A stretch of DNA of 64,000 nucleotides from Nitrosospira multiformis (GTDB taxonomy: Bacteria; Pseudomonadota; Gammaproteobacteria; Burkholderiales; Nitrosomonadaceae). The notes under the pieces are model-generated. The model saw only the letters and a list, made by a program, of their open reading frames with translations. It searched no databases and was not told where the DNA came from. Every line of letters starts with the position of its first letter. The stretch's first letter is position 1. Where the stretch lies: assembly GCF_003050865.1 (NCBI RefSeq), contig NZ_QAOK01000012.1:28833-92832 (forward strand), in the 5' to 3' direction. Below, one piece after another: positions 36,348 to 45,992 of the stretch. The position numbers and the translations under genes were made by a program.

Positions 36348-37280
36348 ATGAGCATCCAAGTTTCAGTGGTCGTTCCATTGTATAACAAAGAAACCTATGT
36401 GCTGAATGCGGTCAAGTCAGCCGTGTCTCAAGGTGATGCGGTAATGGAAGTCCTCGTAGTGGACGACGGTTCCACTGACTCAGGCGCAGAACGCGTGGAA
36501 GCATTGAACCACTCGAAGGTACGAGTTATAAGAAAAAAAAATGGGGGAGTTTCATCTGCCAGAAATAGGGGGATTCAAGAAGCTCGCGGGGAATATATTA
36601 CTTTTCTCGATGCCGATGATATCTATCTCGACGGTTATATAGCAGAAATTGTCGAACTCATCAAAGACTTTCCAAGCACCGAGGTCTACGCAACCAGTTT
36701 TTATAAACAGTGGCCAAACGGAAGAAGGGAGCCTGCATATATCCCGATGACTTTCGATAGTGGGAAAGCCCAATTAGTGCAGGATCCATTTACTGCCTGG
36801 TCACGCGGTTCCTTCATTCATACAGGGTCATTTTGCGTGCGAAAGGATACTCTCTTTCGAGAAAATATCTATTTCCCCCTGGGCGAGAATATTGGTGAGG
36901 ATCAGGACGTTATTTTCCGACTAATGGAATCCACCTTGGTCGCCTTCTCTCCCAGGCCGCTTATGTGTTACTCACAGGAAATCGCAAATAGCCTGTACAG
37001 TTCCCTACCCGATTATCTCCTCCCTTGCTATGCAAGGCTTGCCCAACGGGCTCGCACGCCCAACTATCCTTCACAGTTAAGATCGGGAGCGTATCGTATG
37101 GCGTCAGTAGGGTATCTGAGTGCAGTTCGCATATTGATTACTAAAGCGCGACGCTTCGATGCGGCGAGACTGATTTTTCAGACCCCCTCAATGTACCATT
37201 TTACCTATTGGCTTCGCACTCTTATTCGCTTGTGTCTGCCGATCAGACTTATGAAGTTGCAATGGTTGAAGTGGGTATGA
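36348..37280 (+). CDS. family 2 glycosyltransferase
   Basis: Cytoplasmic GT-A transferase of 310 residues. The N-terminus VSVVVPLYNKETYVLNAVKS, the nucleotide-binding VVDDGSTDSGAE and the metal-binding DADD (ITFLDADDIYLDG) are clear. It most likely adds a sugar to the lipid-linked repeat unit. Donor and acceptor cannot be inferred. The only membrane-like part is the amphipathic C-terminal stretch, so it is probably peripheral. Confidence 0.85.
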   Translation: MSIQVSVVVPLYNKETYVLNAVKSAVSQGDAVMEVLVVDDGSTDSGAERVEALNHSKVRVIRKKNGGVSSARNRGIQEARGEYITFLDADDIYLDGYIAEIVELIKDFPSTEVYATSFYKQWPNGRREPAYIPMTFDSGKAQLVQDPFTAWSRGSFIHTGSFCVRKDTLFRENIYFPLGENIGEDQDVIFRLMESTLVAFSPRPLMCYSQEIANSLYSSLPDYLLPCYARLAQRARTPNYPSQLRSGAYRMASVGYLSAVRILITKARRFDAARLIFQTPSMYHFTYWLRTLIRLCLPIRLMKLQWLKWV

Positions 37281-37588
37281 GGCGCTGTACACGTTTTGTA
37301 CACCGAACTTGATTTGAGCTGTTGCTCCTTGAATAACATAGGGAAGGATTCATGCTTTATGTTACTGCTAATGGATTCGGATCCAATATCAAACAGGGAT
37401 AAAGTGCAAAACTTTGTGTCGCCGCACATACTGGCCTTCGATTCCCACACTCGAGATTTCGAGCAGAGGTTTCACGGCTACGTTCTCGAGCAGAAAGGGT
37501 ATGTTCAGTGCGGCAGTGATATGGGCACACGTTGGTGCAATCAGAATAGAATCAGCCGAAGATATTGTGAGTTCAGCAGGCATGGGAG
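37281..37588. other. spacer with possible decayed acetyltransferase-like sequence
   Basis: 308 bp before the flippase. A frame at 37414-37599 (+) has an Ile/Ala/Gly pattern (IWAHVGAIRIESAEDIV) that faintly recalls hexapeptide acetyltransferases, but it has no good start and overlaps the next gene. I treat it as non-coding or decayed. Confidence 0.3.
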
Positions 37589-39127
37589 ATGAGCGCTAAA
37601 GCTGCTATCACCCCTCAGAAGGACTTGGCGGTACAAAGCTTCAAGGCTTTTTTTTGGGGTGCCGGCGGTTCCATACTTAAAATCGTTCTCCAGTTCGTAA
37701 CGCAGGTTATTTTGGCGCGGCTGCTTGGACCAGCAGAATACGGTATTTTTTCTCTTGGTGTGATCGTTGTCGGTCTTACCGCGATCTTTTATGACGTTGG
37801 CTTGGCATACAGCCTGATCCAAAAGAAATCGATCTCCGCTGACGACATACGCTTCGTCTGGACATGGCAATGCATTCTCGGATTGTCTGTAGCCACAAGT
37901 ATTTTTTTTGCAAGTGACTTGATCGCGAATTTCTTTTCTAAGCCAAAAGCTGAGTTTTTATTCCAGTCGCTTTCTCTGGTCATCCTGATAAATTCCCTGA
38001 CCGCCCTTTCTTTCAACTTGTTAAAAAAGTCCTTGAATTACAAGGTGATACAAATATCCCAACTAATCAGCTATTTTCTAGGCTTTGCCTGTGTCGGTAT
38101 TCCGTTAGCCTTCGCTGGATATGGACATAATGCTTTGGCTGTTGCATGGCTGATTCAGGCAGCTATGCATTTCACAATTTTATATACAAAAGTGCGACAT
38201 CCAGTTTCTCTTCGCTTGCAGACGCAGGATGGTAACCACATGCTACGTTATAGTCTTACGGCCTTCGGGACCAATCTCGTGAATTGGATACTGAATGGAG
38301 TTGACAAAATATGGGTGGGGAAGATTTATTCTGCTTATATAGTAGGACTTTATACAACAGCATATAATCTGGTCAACACGCCGGCTTTTACAATATTTGT
38401 AAATTTGCAAGCAGTCTTCTTCTCGGCAGGCGCCCGCCTCCAGGAGGACCATGAGGCATTGCGCACGATTTTTTTGCGATTACTCTCGCTAATAACCCTG
38501 ACGGCTTTTCCGTTTTTTATCGTCATCGGGTGGGGAAGTGATTTTATTATAGAGACAGTGTATGGAGTAAAATGGGCTGAGGCCTCTCCATTCCTGGTTC
38601 CGTTCGCTTTCGCAACGCCTTTCCTGCTGCTTTGGGGCATATCTACTCCGGTGCTGTGGAATTCCGGGCACACGAAGCTTGAGTTGCGCTTACAGTTGCC
38701 CCTGGTGTTTCTATGGCTGGCGGTGCTTTATTTCATAACTGATTTGCCGCCGCTAACACTGGCCATTGCAGCAGCGTCGTTATTTGCCTTTCGGTCGATT
38801 GCGATGGCGGCAGCCGCTTTATATGTCCTGAAAATTCCCATATCCTCTTTTCTCAGAGCGATAGCCGCAGGTGTTGTCCTTAGTTTGCTCCTCGGTGTCG
38901 TTTCTGCTGCTGTAAAGCCCATCATTGCTGGGCTCGATATCGATGTAGGATTGCAACTCCTCCTTCTGCTGGGGGCAGCGTCTGTTTCATATTTATTGAG
39001 TTTGTACTTTCTGGTTCCCAGATTGTTGGCTCAGGATCTGCGGGCCTATCTAATGAGAGAAGGAGAGCGACTCCCGGGGTGGGCCAGGAGCGCATCCAGA
39101 TTTTTATTGCGGCACCCAAAACCATGA
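37589..39127 (+). CDS. wzx: oligosaccharide flippase (Wzx family)
   Basis: Inner-membrane MATE/Wzx-type flippase of 512 residues with about fourteen hydrophobic helices, which moves undecaprenyl-linked repeat units to the periplasm. The N-terminal pattern FFWGAGGSILKIVLQFVTQV followed by LGPAEYGIFSLGVIVVG is characteristic of the polysaccharide transport family. The stop overlaps the start of the polymerase gene (ATGA), giving a coupled wzx-wzy pair. Confidence 0.88.
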   Translation: MSAKAAITPQKDLAVQSFKAFFWGAGGSILKIVLQFVTQVILARLLGPAEYGIFSLGVIVVGLTAIFYDVGLAYSLIQKKSISADDIRFVWTWQCILGLSVATSIFFASDLIANFFSKPKAEFLFQSLSLVILINSLTALSFNLLKKSLNYKVIQISQLISYFLGFACVGIPLAFAGYGHNALAVAWLIQAAMHFTILYTKVRHPVSLRLQTQDGNHMLRYSLTAFGTNLVNWILNGVDKIWVGKIYSAYIVGLYTTAYNLVNTPAFTIFVNLQAVFFSAGARLQEDHEALRTIFLRLLSLITLTAFPFFIVIGWGSDFIIETVYGVKWAEASPFLVPFAFATPFLLLWGISTPVLWNSGHTKLELRLQLPLVFLWLAVLYFITDLPPLTLAIAAASLFAFRSIAMAAAALYVLKIPISSFLRAIAAGVVLSLLLGVVSAAVKPIIAGLDIDVGLQLLLLLGAASVSYLLSLYFLVPRLLAQDLRAYLMREGERLPGWARSASRFLLRHPKP

Positions 39128-40602
39128 CTGCTCAAATTGTATGGGGCACCGCGTATCTTACTACTGCCTTGACTCTAGCTTTGACGTGCGTCGTTGCTCT
39201 AGGGTTCTTGCTGCATCTGGGCTCTAGTGTACGTCGTGAATTGCTCCCGCTCACGCTTCTCGCAATACTCGTCGCTACCATGGTTGCGCCCCTTGTGACA
39301 GGCCGGGTCATTGACAGAGGTACCTTGATGCTGGGCGATGTAGTTGAGAATGTTTATTCCTCTTTCTGGGTCAATCGTTTGATTACACTCGGTGTGCTTG
39401 CCCTGTGCGTTGAACGTATTCTGCGTTTCCTTATTCGGCACGAATGGGCGAGTGTTCGCGGTTGGGGCCTTTTCTGGGCGTTCGTTGTTTTCATTTTATC
39501 GAACCAGATTGCGAATGGGATATTCGGCTCTCATCCATTCTTTGATCACAAGTACTTATATGCCTTTCCCGTTTACTTCGGCTTTTTTCTGGTTGCACAG
39601 ACCCAGGCGGAATTTTGTCTCCGCTTTGCGCGCGACAGTCTTTTATTATTTTTCGTGTGCAGTGTGCTAGGGGCAGTGATAATGCCACAAGCAGTGATTG
39701 AAACAGGATATTCCGGATTTTTACCAGGGATACCAGTGCGCTATCATGGACTTGGAACTCATGCCAACGGTATTGGCCCGCTGGCAGTAGCCTTGGTGAT
39801 TTGCCTCTGGCGTTTTCCCTATCATTCTTGCAAACTAAATCGCTTTTCCTGGTTTCTTGTGTTGATTTCACTGCTTTTATCTCAATCCAAAACCAGCATC
39901 ATCACTGCCGGAGTTGTAGGAATACTGCTCGCGCTATATAACTATGAGGGCCGTAAGAATTCTTCGCCAAGATCCAGTCTGTTCATAGCTATCACAGGTT
40001 CTTTTTGCCTTTTGCTATCGGGTGTTATTGCAATGGTATGGCTGGGTATTGACGCTGGGCAAAAATTCATTGATCAATTGGATGTTCATGATGGGCATAG
40101 CGTCGCAACGCTGACAGGCCGAACCTGGATCTGGCTTCTTTCTTGGCAGGAATTTATGGCCAGCCCCATATTCGGTTACGGGCCTTCCATATGGGGTCCC
40201 GCCTATCGCGAGAGCGTTGGCATGTTGATCGCACCTCACGCTCATAATCAACTCATGCAATCTTTAAGCAGCGGCGGCCTTGTAGGTGCGTTAGGTTTGT
40301 CCTTCTACACCGTCACACTAACGATGTATGCGATCAGGGCGGCCAAACGTTCGAAAGGCATGTCTCTTGCGTTTGTCGCTCTGATGCTTATCAGAAGTAT
40401 AACCGAAACCCCCTTCAACTCATTAAGTGTTATTCAACTGGAATTTTTTGTCCAGCTTCTGGCCATGGTCGCATGTATCGGCTTTTTGCCAGAGAAAGAA
40501 ACAGGGCATCTCTCCAGCATTCAGCCAGAAAACAGGAGAAAAGCTGGTACAACGATGCGAACTCAGCGCGGTGGCGCGGACGGCACAACAAGTGCTGCAT
40601 AA
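39124..40602 (+). CDS. wzy: O-antigen ligase/polymerase-like protein (Wzy candidate)
   Basis: Integral membrane protein of 492 residues with about twelve helices and a large periplasmic loop near residues 300-370 (GRTWIWLLSWQEFMASPIFG, then HAHNQLMQSLSSGG). The HNxxxQ-like loop and Arg-containing motif TGRTWIW are those of the O-antigen ligase superfamily. In this context it is the probable repeat-unit polymerase. The ATG at 39124 overlaps the wzx stop; an upstream GTG is less likely. Confidence 0.83.
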   Translation: MTAQIVWGTAYLTTALTLALTCVVALGFLLHLGSSVRRELLPLTLLAILVATMVAPLVTGRVIDRGTLMLGDVVENVYSSFWVNRLITLGVLALCVERILRFLIRHEWASVRGWGLFWAFVVFILSNQIANGIFGSHPFFDHKYLYAFPVYFGFFLVAQTQAEFCLRFARDSLLLFFVCSVLGAVIMPQAVIETGYSGFLPGIPVRYHGLGTHANGIGPLAVALVICLWRFPYHSCKLNRFSWFLVLISLLLSQSKTSIITAGVVGILLALYNYEGRKNSSPRSSLFIAITGSFCLLLSGVIAMVWLGIDAGQKFIDQLDVHDGHSVATLTGRTWIWLLSWQEFMASPIFGYGPSIWGPAYRESVGMLIAPHAHNQLMQSLSSGGLVGALGLSFYTVTLTMYAIRAAKRSKGMSLAFVALMLIRSITETPFNSLSVIQLEFFVQLLAMVACIGFLPEKETGHLSSIQPENRRKAGTTMRTQRGGADGTTSAA

Positions 40603-40682
40603 TTTGGCAGATAAAGTGTCAAGCCTCTTCCAGCCTTTTTACTGTTTTTAACTTGAATTCGATTTCCAGTTCATCTTTCAGG

Positions 40683-41603
40683 GTGAAAACAAACCTTGAT
40701 GACCGGAAGACACCTGTGGTCAGCGTATGTTTGTGCACCTACCGCAGGCCTGACCTATTGATTGCACTTCTGAATAGTTTGGCAAGACAAAGCTTCTCCA
40801 AGTCCTTTGAAATAATCGTTGTGGATAACGATCCGGCCGGATTTGCGGCGGAGGTTGTGGAGAAGGCACAAGGACATTATGGAGGATTAAATATCCGCTT
40901 TGCGATTGAACCGAGGAAAGGCATTTCATTCGCGCGAAACACGGCAGTATCGCTTGCTTGCGGAGATTTCATTGCATGGATCGACGATGACGAAACCGCT
41001 ACGGAGAACTGGCTAGCTTCGCTCTACGCGACTTGCGCCGAAAGCGATGCCGACGGGGTATTCGGTCCGGTCATTCCCGTTTTTCCTGAAGGCTCGCGTG
41101 CGTGGCCCAGGCGTAGCGGGGTATTCGAGCGCGCTCGATACCCAACTGGAACACAAATAGATGCACGAGAAGCTCGTACAGGTAATGCGCTTGTTAAAGC
41201 AGAATGGTTTCGAACTGACGTTCCACCTTTCGACATACGGTTTGCTAACACTGGGGGTGAAGATTACAATTTTTTTGCTCGCATTGAGGCTCGTGGAGCG
41301 CGATTTGCGTGGTGTGACGAGGCTGAGGTGTTCGAACTGGTACCACTTGAGCGCCAGCGTGTCTCATGGGTTCTGGAGAGACGCCTTCGAGGAGCGACAA
41401 ATTATTGGTCTGAGCATCCTGCAACTCGATTGCAACTTACAATTCGAGCAATGGTCGGTGGGGGAATGTTCGCTGTTTTCGGAGTTGCTGGAGTCATCAT
41501 GGCACCCTTCGGCCTGCATTACGCAATAAAGCTATGGCGGCGTGCGATAGGTGGTTTAGGGCGAATAGTTGCATTAAGCGGAGTCCGTTGGAACGGATAT
41601 TAG
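40683..41603 (+). CDS. family 2 glycosyltransferase
   Basis: GT-A transferase. The donor-binding start VSVCLCTYRRPDLLIALLNS, IVVDNDPAG and the metal motif WIDDDE are clear, and a C-terminal hydrophobic segment (MFAVFGVAGVIMAPFGLH) may anchor it. The open frame runs back into wzy, but the conserved domain begins just after the GTG at 40683 (306 residues), which I take as start; a TTG at about 40653 is also possible. The gene ends 91 bp before the manC remnant. Confidence 0.78.
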   Translation: MKTNLDDRKTPVVSVCLCTYRRPDLLIALLNSLARQSFSKSFEIIVVDNDPAGFAAEVVEKAQGHYGGLNIRFAIEPRKGISFARNTAVSLACGDFIAWIDDDETATENWLASLYATCAESDADGVFGPVIPVFPEGSRAWPRRSGVFERARYPTGTQIDAREARTGNALVKAEWFRTDVPPFDIRFANTGGEDYNFFARIEARGARFAWCDEAEVFELVPLERQRVSWVLERRLRGATNYWSEHPATRLQLTIRAMVGGGMFAVFGVAGVIMAPFGLHYAIKLWRRAIGGLGRIVALSGVRWNGY

Positions 41604-41694
41604 TACGAAAATACGTATCGCACATGAAGAAGACAAAACATTTCATTTAGCCAATTATTATCTGCGCCCCTGTTTAATTGATAGGGACAACTCC

Positions 41695-42206
41695 CGACGA
41701 CCACGCCTGGGCGGTACACCCTACATCGTCAGCAACGAAGAGCAACGCTTCCTGGCCCAGAAGCAACTGCGTGAGGTGGAAACACCGGACGCGGTGCTGG
41801 TGGTTGACAAAACACGCAGCCAGGACGTGAAGCACATCGTCAACGCCCTGAGCCAGCAACAGCGCGAGGAACACAACCCGCACCGCCAGGTACACCGCCC
41901 CGGGAGCTGGTACGACAGTATTGACGAAGGCGGCCGCTTCAAAGTCAAACGCATTCAGGTTAAACCCAAAGCCAGCCTAGGCCTGCAAAAGCACCATCAC
42001 AGGGTTGAACACTGGATTGTCGTCAAGGACACCGCCGAAATCACCAATGGCGACAAAGCATTCACCCTGACAGAAAACCAGTCCACCTACATCCCACTGG
42101 GCGAAGTACATCGTCTAGCCAACCCACCATTCCGTTGGAAATCATCAAGGTGCAGTCGGGTAGGTGCTTAGGCGAAGATACATTGTTAGATTTTCAGGCA
42201 ACTACG
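41695..42206 (+). pseudogene. manC: decayed manC (mannose-1-phosphate guanylyltransferase) with internal deletion and frameshift
   Basis: The reading frame first encodes GGTPYIVSNEEQRFLAQKQL, the piece that lies near residue 65-85 of ManC, then jumps directly to VETPDAVLVVDKTRSQDVK, normally near residue 330. About 250 residues of the guanylyltransferase domain are therefore missing. The cupin isomerase part follows (KHHHRVEHWIVV, STYIPLGEVHRLANP), but after that the frame is broken; the natural ending PLEIIKVQSG continues in another frame. Compare the intact manC at 61270, which has the same blocks. It cannot make GDP-mannose. A cupin-only product is possible but unlikely to be stable. It immediately precedes gmd, the usual partner of manC. 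Confidence 0.82.
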
Positions 42207-42216
42207 GAAGAGCGAA

Positions 42217-43302
42217 ATGACAAAGAAAGCATTGATTACAGGTGTAACAGGACAGGACGGCGCATATCTTGCGGAATTTCTCCTAAACAAAGGATATGAA
42301 GTACATGGAATAAAGAGGCGCAGTTCGCTTTTTAATAGCGCGCGTATCGATCATTTATTTCACGATATGCACGAAAAAGGAGACGCCTTTTATTTACACC
42401 ATGGTGACATGACAGACTCCTCAAGTCTGACGCACATCATTCAGAAAATACAGCCGGATGAAATATACAACCTCGCAGCACAAAGTCATGTCGCTGTTTC
42501 ATTTGAAGAGCCGGAGTACACGGCCAACTCCGACGCACTTGGTGCATTACGCGTTCTTGAAGCAATTCGTATTTTGGGATTAACCCAAAAGACGCGTTTT
42601 TATCAGGCTTCAACCTCTGAGCTTTACGGATTGGTTCAAGAGATTCCTCAAAAAGAAACCACGCCATTTTACCCCCGCAGCCCTTATGCGGTGGCCAAGC
42701 TCTATGCCTACTGGATCACCGTCAACTATCGCGAGGCCTACGGCATCTACGCCTGCAACGGTATCCTGTTCAACCACGAAAGCCCGATCCGAGGTGAAAC
42801 TTTTGTCACCCGCAAGATAACCCGCGCCTTGGCACGCATCAAACTTGGGCTGCAAGAGTGCTTGTATCTGGGAAATCTAAGTGCTAAGCGAGATTGGGGC
42901 CATGCCAAGGATTATGTCGAAATGCAATGGTTGATGCTGCAACAAGATAAACCTGAGGATTTTGTCATCGCCACTGGGGTTCAATACAGTGTGCGTGATT
43001 TCGTCAACGCTGCAGCAAAAGAGCTTGGCATGAGCATTACCTGGAAGGGTGATGGTGTTGACGAGAAAGGCTACGACAAAGCCGGTAAGTGTCTCGTTGC
43101 AGTTGATCCGCGTTATTTCCGTCCCACCGAAGTTGAAACGTTACTTGGCGATGCTAGCAAAGCAAAAAATAAACTAGCGTGGACACCCAAGATCAGCTTT
43201 GATGAGCTCGTTAGCGAGATGGTACGCGAAGATCTTAAAAGCGCTCAGCGTGACGAAATAGTGAAAAAACACGGTTACGCTGCGTTCATCCCAAACGAAT
43301 AA
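42217..43302 (+). CDS. gmd: GDP-mannose 4,6-dehydratase
   Basis: Extended SDR of 361 residues that converts GDP-D-mannose to GDP-4-keto-6-deoxy-D-mannose. Features are the NADP-binding motif [16 protein letters not shown], the RRSS segment ([19 protein letters not shown]), the STSELYG motif and the catalytic [10 protein letters not shown]. It opens the gmd-colC-colD set. The GDP-mannose it needs must come from the intact manC further downstream or elsewhere, because the adjacent manC copy is broken. Confidence 0.94.
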   Translation: MTKKALITGVTGQDGAYLAEFLLNKGYEVHGIKRRSSLFNSARIDHLFHDMHEKGDAFYLHHGDMTDSSSLTHIIQKIQPDEIYNLAAQSHVAVSFEEPEYTANSDALGALRVLEAIRILGLTQKTRFYQASTSELYGLVQEIPQKETTPFYPRSPYAVAKLYAYWITVNYREAYGIYACNGILFNHESPIRGETFVTRKITRALARIKLGLQECLYLGNLSAKRDWGHAKDYVEMQWLMLQQDKPEDFVIATGVQYSVRDFVNAAAKELGMSITWKGDGVDEKGYDKAGKCLVAVDPRYFRPTEVETLLGDASKAKNKLAWTPKISFDELVSEMVREDLKSAQRDEIVKKHGYAAFIPNE

Positions 43303-43385
43303 TAGGGGTAATAGGATAAACAAAATGCGAATTCTTCTCTCAGGAATAATAGGGGTAATAGGATGAACAAAATGCGAATTCTTCT
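43297..43385 (+). repeat. 42-bp direct repeat duplicating the colC translation start region
   Basis: Two copies of a 42-bp unit (43297-43338 and 43344-43385) differ at a single base and are separated by 5 bp (period 47 bp). Each contains AATAATAGGGGTAATAGGAT and the beginning of the reading frame, ATGCGAATTCTTCT. The first copy carries the gmd stop and a decoy ATG that reaches a stop after about 13 codons; in it the upstream ATGAAC of the real gene reads ATAAAC. Confidence 0.9.
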
Positions 43386-44295
43386 AACAGGAGGTGGCGG
43401 TATGGTCGGGCGCAATCTGCTCGAACATCCGGACATTGGCGAATTTGAGATGCTCGCTCCGCGCAGCAGTGAACTAGATCTACGGGACTACAAAGCTGTT
43501 GAGCGCTATCTGAACACACATCAACCGGACATGGTGATTCACTCCGCCGGTAAAGTCGGCGGCATCCAGGCAAACATGCGCGAGCCTGTAGCTTTCTTAC
43601 TGGAAAACCTCGACATTGGACGTAACATTGTTTGGGCTTCACGACAAGCGGGGATAAAGCGCCTAATTAACCTGGGTAGCTCCTGCATGTACCCGCGGAA
43701 CCACAATGAGCCCTTGCGCGAAGAATTAGTACTCAAAGGTGAATTCGAGCCGACAAACGAGGGATATGCTCTCGCAAAAGTCGTTACAGCACGGCTATGC
43801 GAATATATAACTCGGGAAAATGCCGATTATCAATACAAGTCATTGATTCCATGCAATATTTACGGCAAGCATGACAAATTCGATCCAGTCCACTCACACC
43901 TGATTCCAGCAATCATTTACAAAGTGCATTTAGCCAAACAAAGGGGTGATGAAACCGTGGAAATCTGGGGAGATGGCACTGCACGTCGAGAATTCATGTA
44001 TGCAGGGGACTTGGCAGATGCACTCGTACAGGCTGTAAAAAGATTTGATTCCATGCCTGCCCTCATGAACATAGGTCTCGGGCATGACTGCTCCATCAAT
44101 GAGTATTACCAAGCCGCTGCAGATGTAATGAATTATTCAGGTTCATTTGTACACGACTTAAGCAAACCTGTTGGCATGACGCGCAAACTGGTTAGCGTAG
44201 AACGCCAACAGGAATGGGGATGGCATGCCAAGCAGAAATTAAAGACTGGTATCAGAGAAACATATCAATTTTTTTTGATGGAGAAATTTCAATGA
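43363..44295 (+). CDS. colC: GDP-L-colitose synthase / GDP-L-fucose synthase family epimerase-reductase
   Basis: Extended SDR of 310 residues with the NADP motif LLTGGGGMVGRNLLEH, the catalytic GSSCMYPRNH and Tyr-Lys in YALAKV. The family contains both Fcl (WcaG), which makes GDP-L-fucose, and ColC, which makes GDP-L-colitose. The next gene is a ColD-type 3-dehydratase, and the stop/start overlap (ATGA) couples the two. I therefore favour ColC, whose substrate is the ColD product. Fcl activity remains possible. Starts at 43363 (MNKMRIL) or 43372 are both plausible. Confidence 0.75.
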   Translation: MNKMRILLTGGGGMVGRNLLEHPDIGEFEMLAPRSSELDLRDYKAVERYLNTHQPDMVIHSAGKVGGIQANMREPVAFLLENLDIGRNIVWASRQAGIKRLINLGSSCMYPRNHNEPLREELVLKGEFEPTNEGYALAKVVTARLCEYITRENADYQYKSLIPCNIYGKHDKFDPVHSHLIPAIIYKVHLAKQRGDETVEIWGDGTARREFMYAGDLADALVQAVKRFDSMPALMNIGLGHDCSINEYYQAAADVMNYSGSFVHDLSKPVGMTRKLVSVERQQEWGWHAKQKLKTGIRETYQFFLMEKFQ

Positions 44296-45458
44296 ACTAC
44301 AAGTTCCCTTTGGCTACTGCAACCTGGGGCCAAGAAGAAATTGACGCAATGCAGCGAGTCATTGCGTCAGGAATGTTTACCATGGGAGCAAACGTTCGAG
44401 CATTTGAACGCGATTTCGCTGACTACATAGGCAGCAAATACTGTGTGATGGTGAATTCAGGTTCCTCATCTAACTTGTTGATAGTAGCAGCGTTGTTCTA
44501 TACCAAGAACCCAAGGCTTAAGCTGAAACGTGAGGATGAGGTCATAGTGCCAGCGGTATCTTGGAGTACCACTTACTACCCTCTTTACCAGTACGGGTTA
44601 AAGATTAAATTTGTCGATATTGATCTAAACACACTAAATTTTGATCTTGACCAGCTAGAGTCAGCGGTGACAGATAAAACCCGGATGATTTTTGCTGTAA
44701 ATCTTCTCGGAAATCCGAATGATTTTGACCGCATCAATCAAATCATAGGTGATCGTGAGATCATGCTTATGGAAGACAACTGTGAATCCATGGGCGCAAA
44801 ACTAAACGGAAAACACGCAGGAACTTTTGGTGTAATGGGTAGCTTCAGTTCCTTCTTTAGCCACCACATTTCAACAATGGAAGGGGGATTGGTCGTAACT
44901 GACGATGAAGAGCTGTACCATATTCTATTGTCATTGCGAGCCCATGGCTGGACCAGAAACTTGCCAAAACACAACCACGTATGCGGTACTAAAAGCGATG
45001 ACCCGTTCGAGGAGTCATTTCGTTTTGTCCTGCCTGGATACAACGTTCGGCCTCTAGAGTTGGAGGGAGCACTGGGTGTGGAGCAGGTAAGGCGCCTGCC
45101 AAATTTAGTAGATGAGAGGCGCAAGAATGGCAAACTGTGGCAAGAAACTTTGGACAAACATCCCGACATAATCATCCAGCAAGAGATTGGAGAGAGTAGC
45201 TGGTTTGGTTTCAGTTTGGTGATCCGACCTGGCAGCAGTCTTACGCGCAAACAACTGCTGACTCGACTGAATGATCTCGGTTTTGAGTGTCGACCAATTG
45301 TTGCAGGCAACTTCGCAAAAAACGAGGTGGTAAAACTATTTGATTCAGAAACGCACGGAATTTTGCAAAATGCAAATCACATCGATAAGAATGGCCTATT
45401 TATTGGGAATCAACACTTTCCTATGCCCGAAGCAATGACGGCGATAGCCGAACTTTGA
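44292..45458 (+). CDS. colD: GDP-4-keto-6-deoxy-D-mannose 3-dehydratase (ColD)
   Basis: PLP enzyme of the DegT/DnrJ/EryC1 fold, 388 residues. At the position of the usual internal-aldimine lysine it has histidine (His191, in FFSHHISTMEGG). This is the hallmark of ColD, which removes the C3 hydroxyl with PLP/PMP instead of transferring an amine. Other ColD-like blocks are SGMFTMGANV, VSWSTTYYPLYQYGL and LLGNPNDFDRINQIIG. An ordinary perosamine synthase would keep the lysine. The start overlaps the colC stop by 4 bp. Confidence 0.86.
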   Translation: MNYKFPLATATWGQEEIDAMQRVIASGMFTMGANVRAFERDFADYIGSKYCVMVNSGSSSNLLIVAALFYTKNPRLKLKREDEVIVPAVSWSTTYYPLYQYGLKIKFVDIDLNTLNFDLDQLESAVTDKTRMIFAVNLLGNPNDFDRINQIIGDREIMLMEDNCESMGAKLNGKHAGTFGVMGSFSSFFSHHISTMEGGLVVTDDEELYHILLSLRAHGWTRNLPKHNHVCGTKSDDPFEESFRFVLPGYNVRPLELEGALGVEQVRRLPNLVDERRKNGKLWQETLDKHPDIIIQQEIGESSWFGFSLVIRPGSSLTRKQLLTRLNDLGFECRPIVAGNFAKNEVVKLFDSETHGILQNANHIDKNGLFIGNQHFPMPEAMTAIAEL

Positions 45459-45992
45459 ATCAGGCAAGAAATAGTCAAAATTTGGATTGACACTTTGAGT
45501 ATTCAGGGGAAAGTGTCTTGATCTTGCCACTGTCGAACTCATTAATTTTCCATCTCAAGGGGGTTTTCCCCCGATTTCACGGACACATCTAAAAAGGCTG
45601 ATAATGAGTCGGGAGGGTGTGTCATGGATTATAGGGGCGAGAAGCCTGGTGGATCTCACAGTCCGCGACCTATTAATAAGACTCGGATTTGAAATTGTTC
45701 TGGTTAAAAAGTATCCTTTTATGTCTTTCTCTGCTGGAACAGTAGCGAAAGAACTCTTTAAGATTTTTCTATCTGGCTATAGATCGCGACTTCCCAGCAC
45801 TTGTTACTGGAGTAAAAAATTGTCGTTTACGGATACGTATATCAGAGCGAGAAACTATAGGGAAACTTGACAGTTCTTCGCCTGTGATTTAGAAGCAAAA
45901 AATAGAGCTTTCTGGCAGGATTTTGTCTTGAGGTTTCAAATGAAGGAAGCGCGATTTACAGAAAGCCCAGTCGTCTAAGGGGCTTAACAAAA
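45459..45992. other. non-coding or decayed stretch after colD
   Basis: 534 bp. It contains a GGGGGTTTTCCCCC hairpin at 45559-45572, perhaps a weak terminator. A short frame at 45604-45870 (+) contains VRDLLIRLGFEIVLVKKYPF, a pattern like the C-terminal part of SAM methyltransferases, so it could be a gene remnant. I cannot confirm either. Confidence 0.4.
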
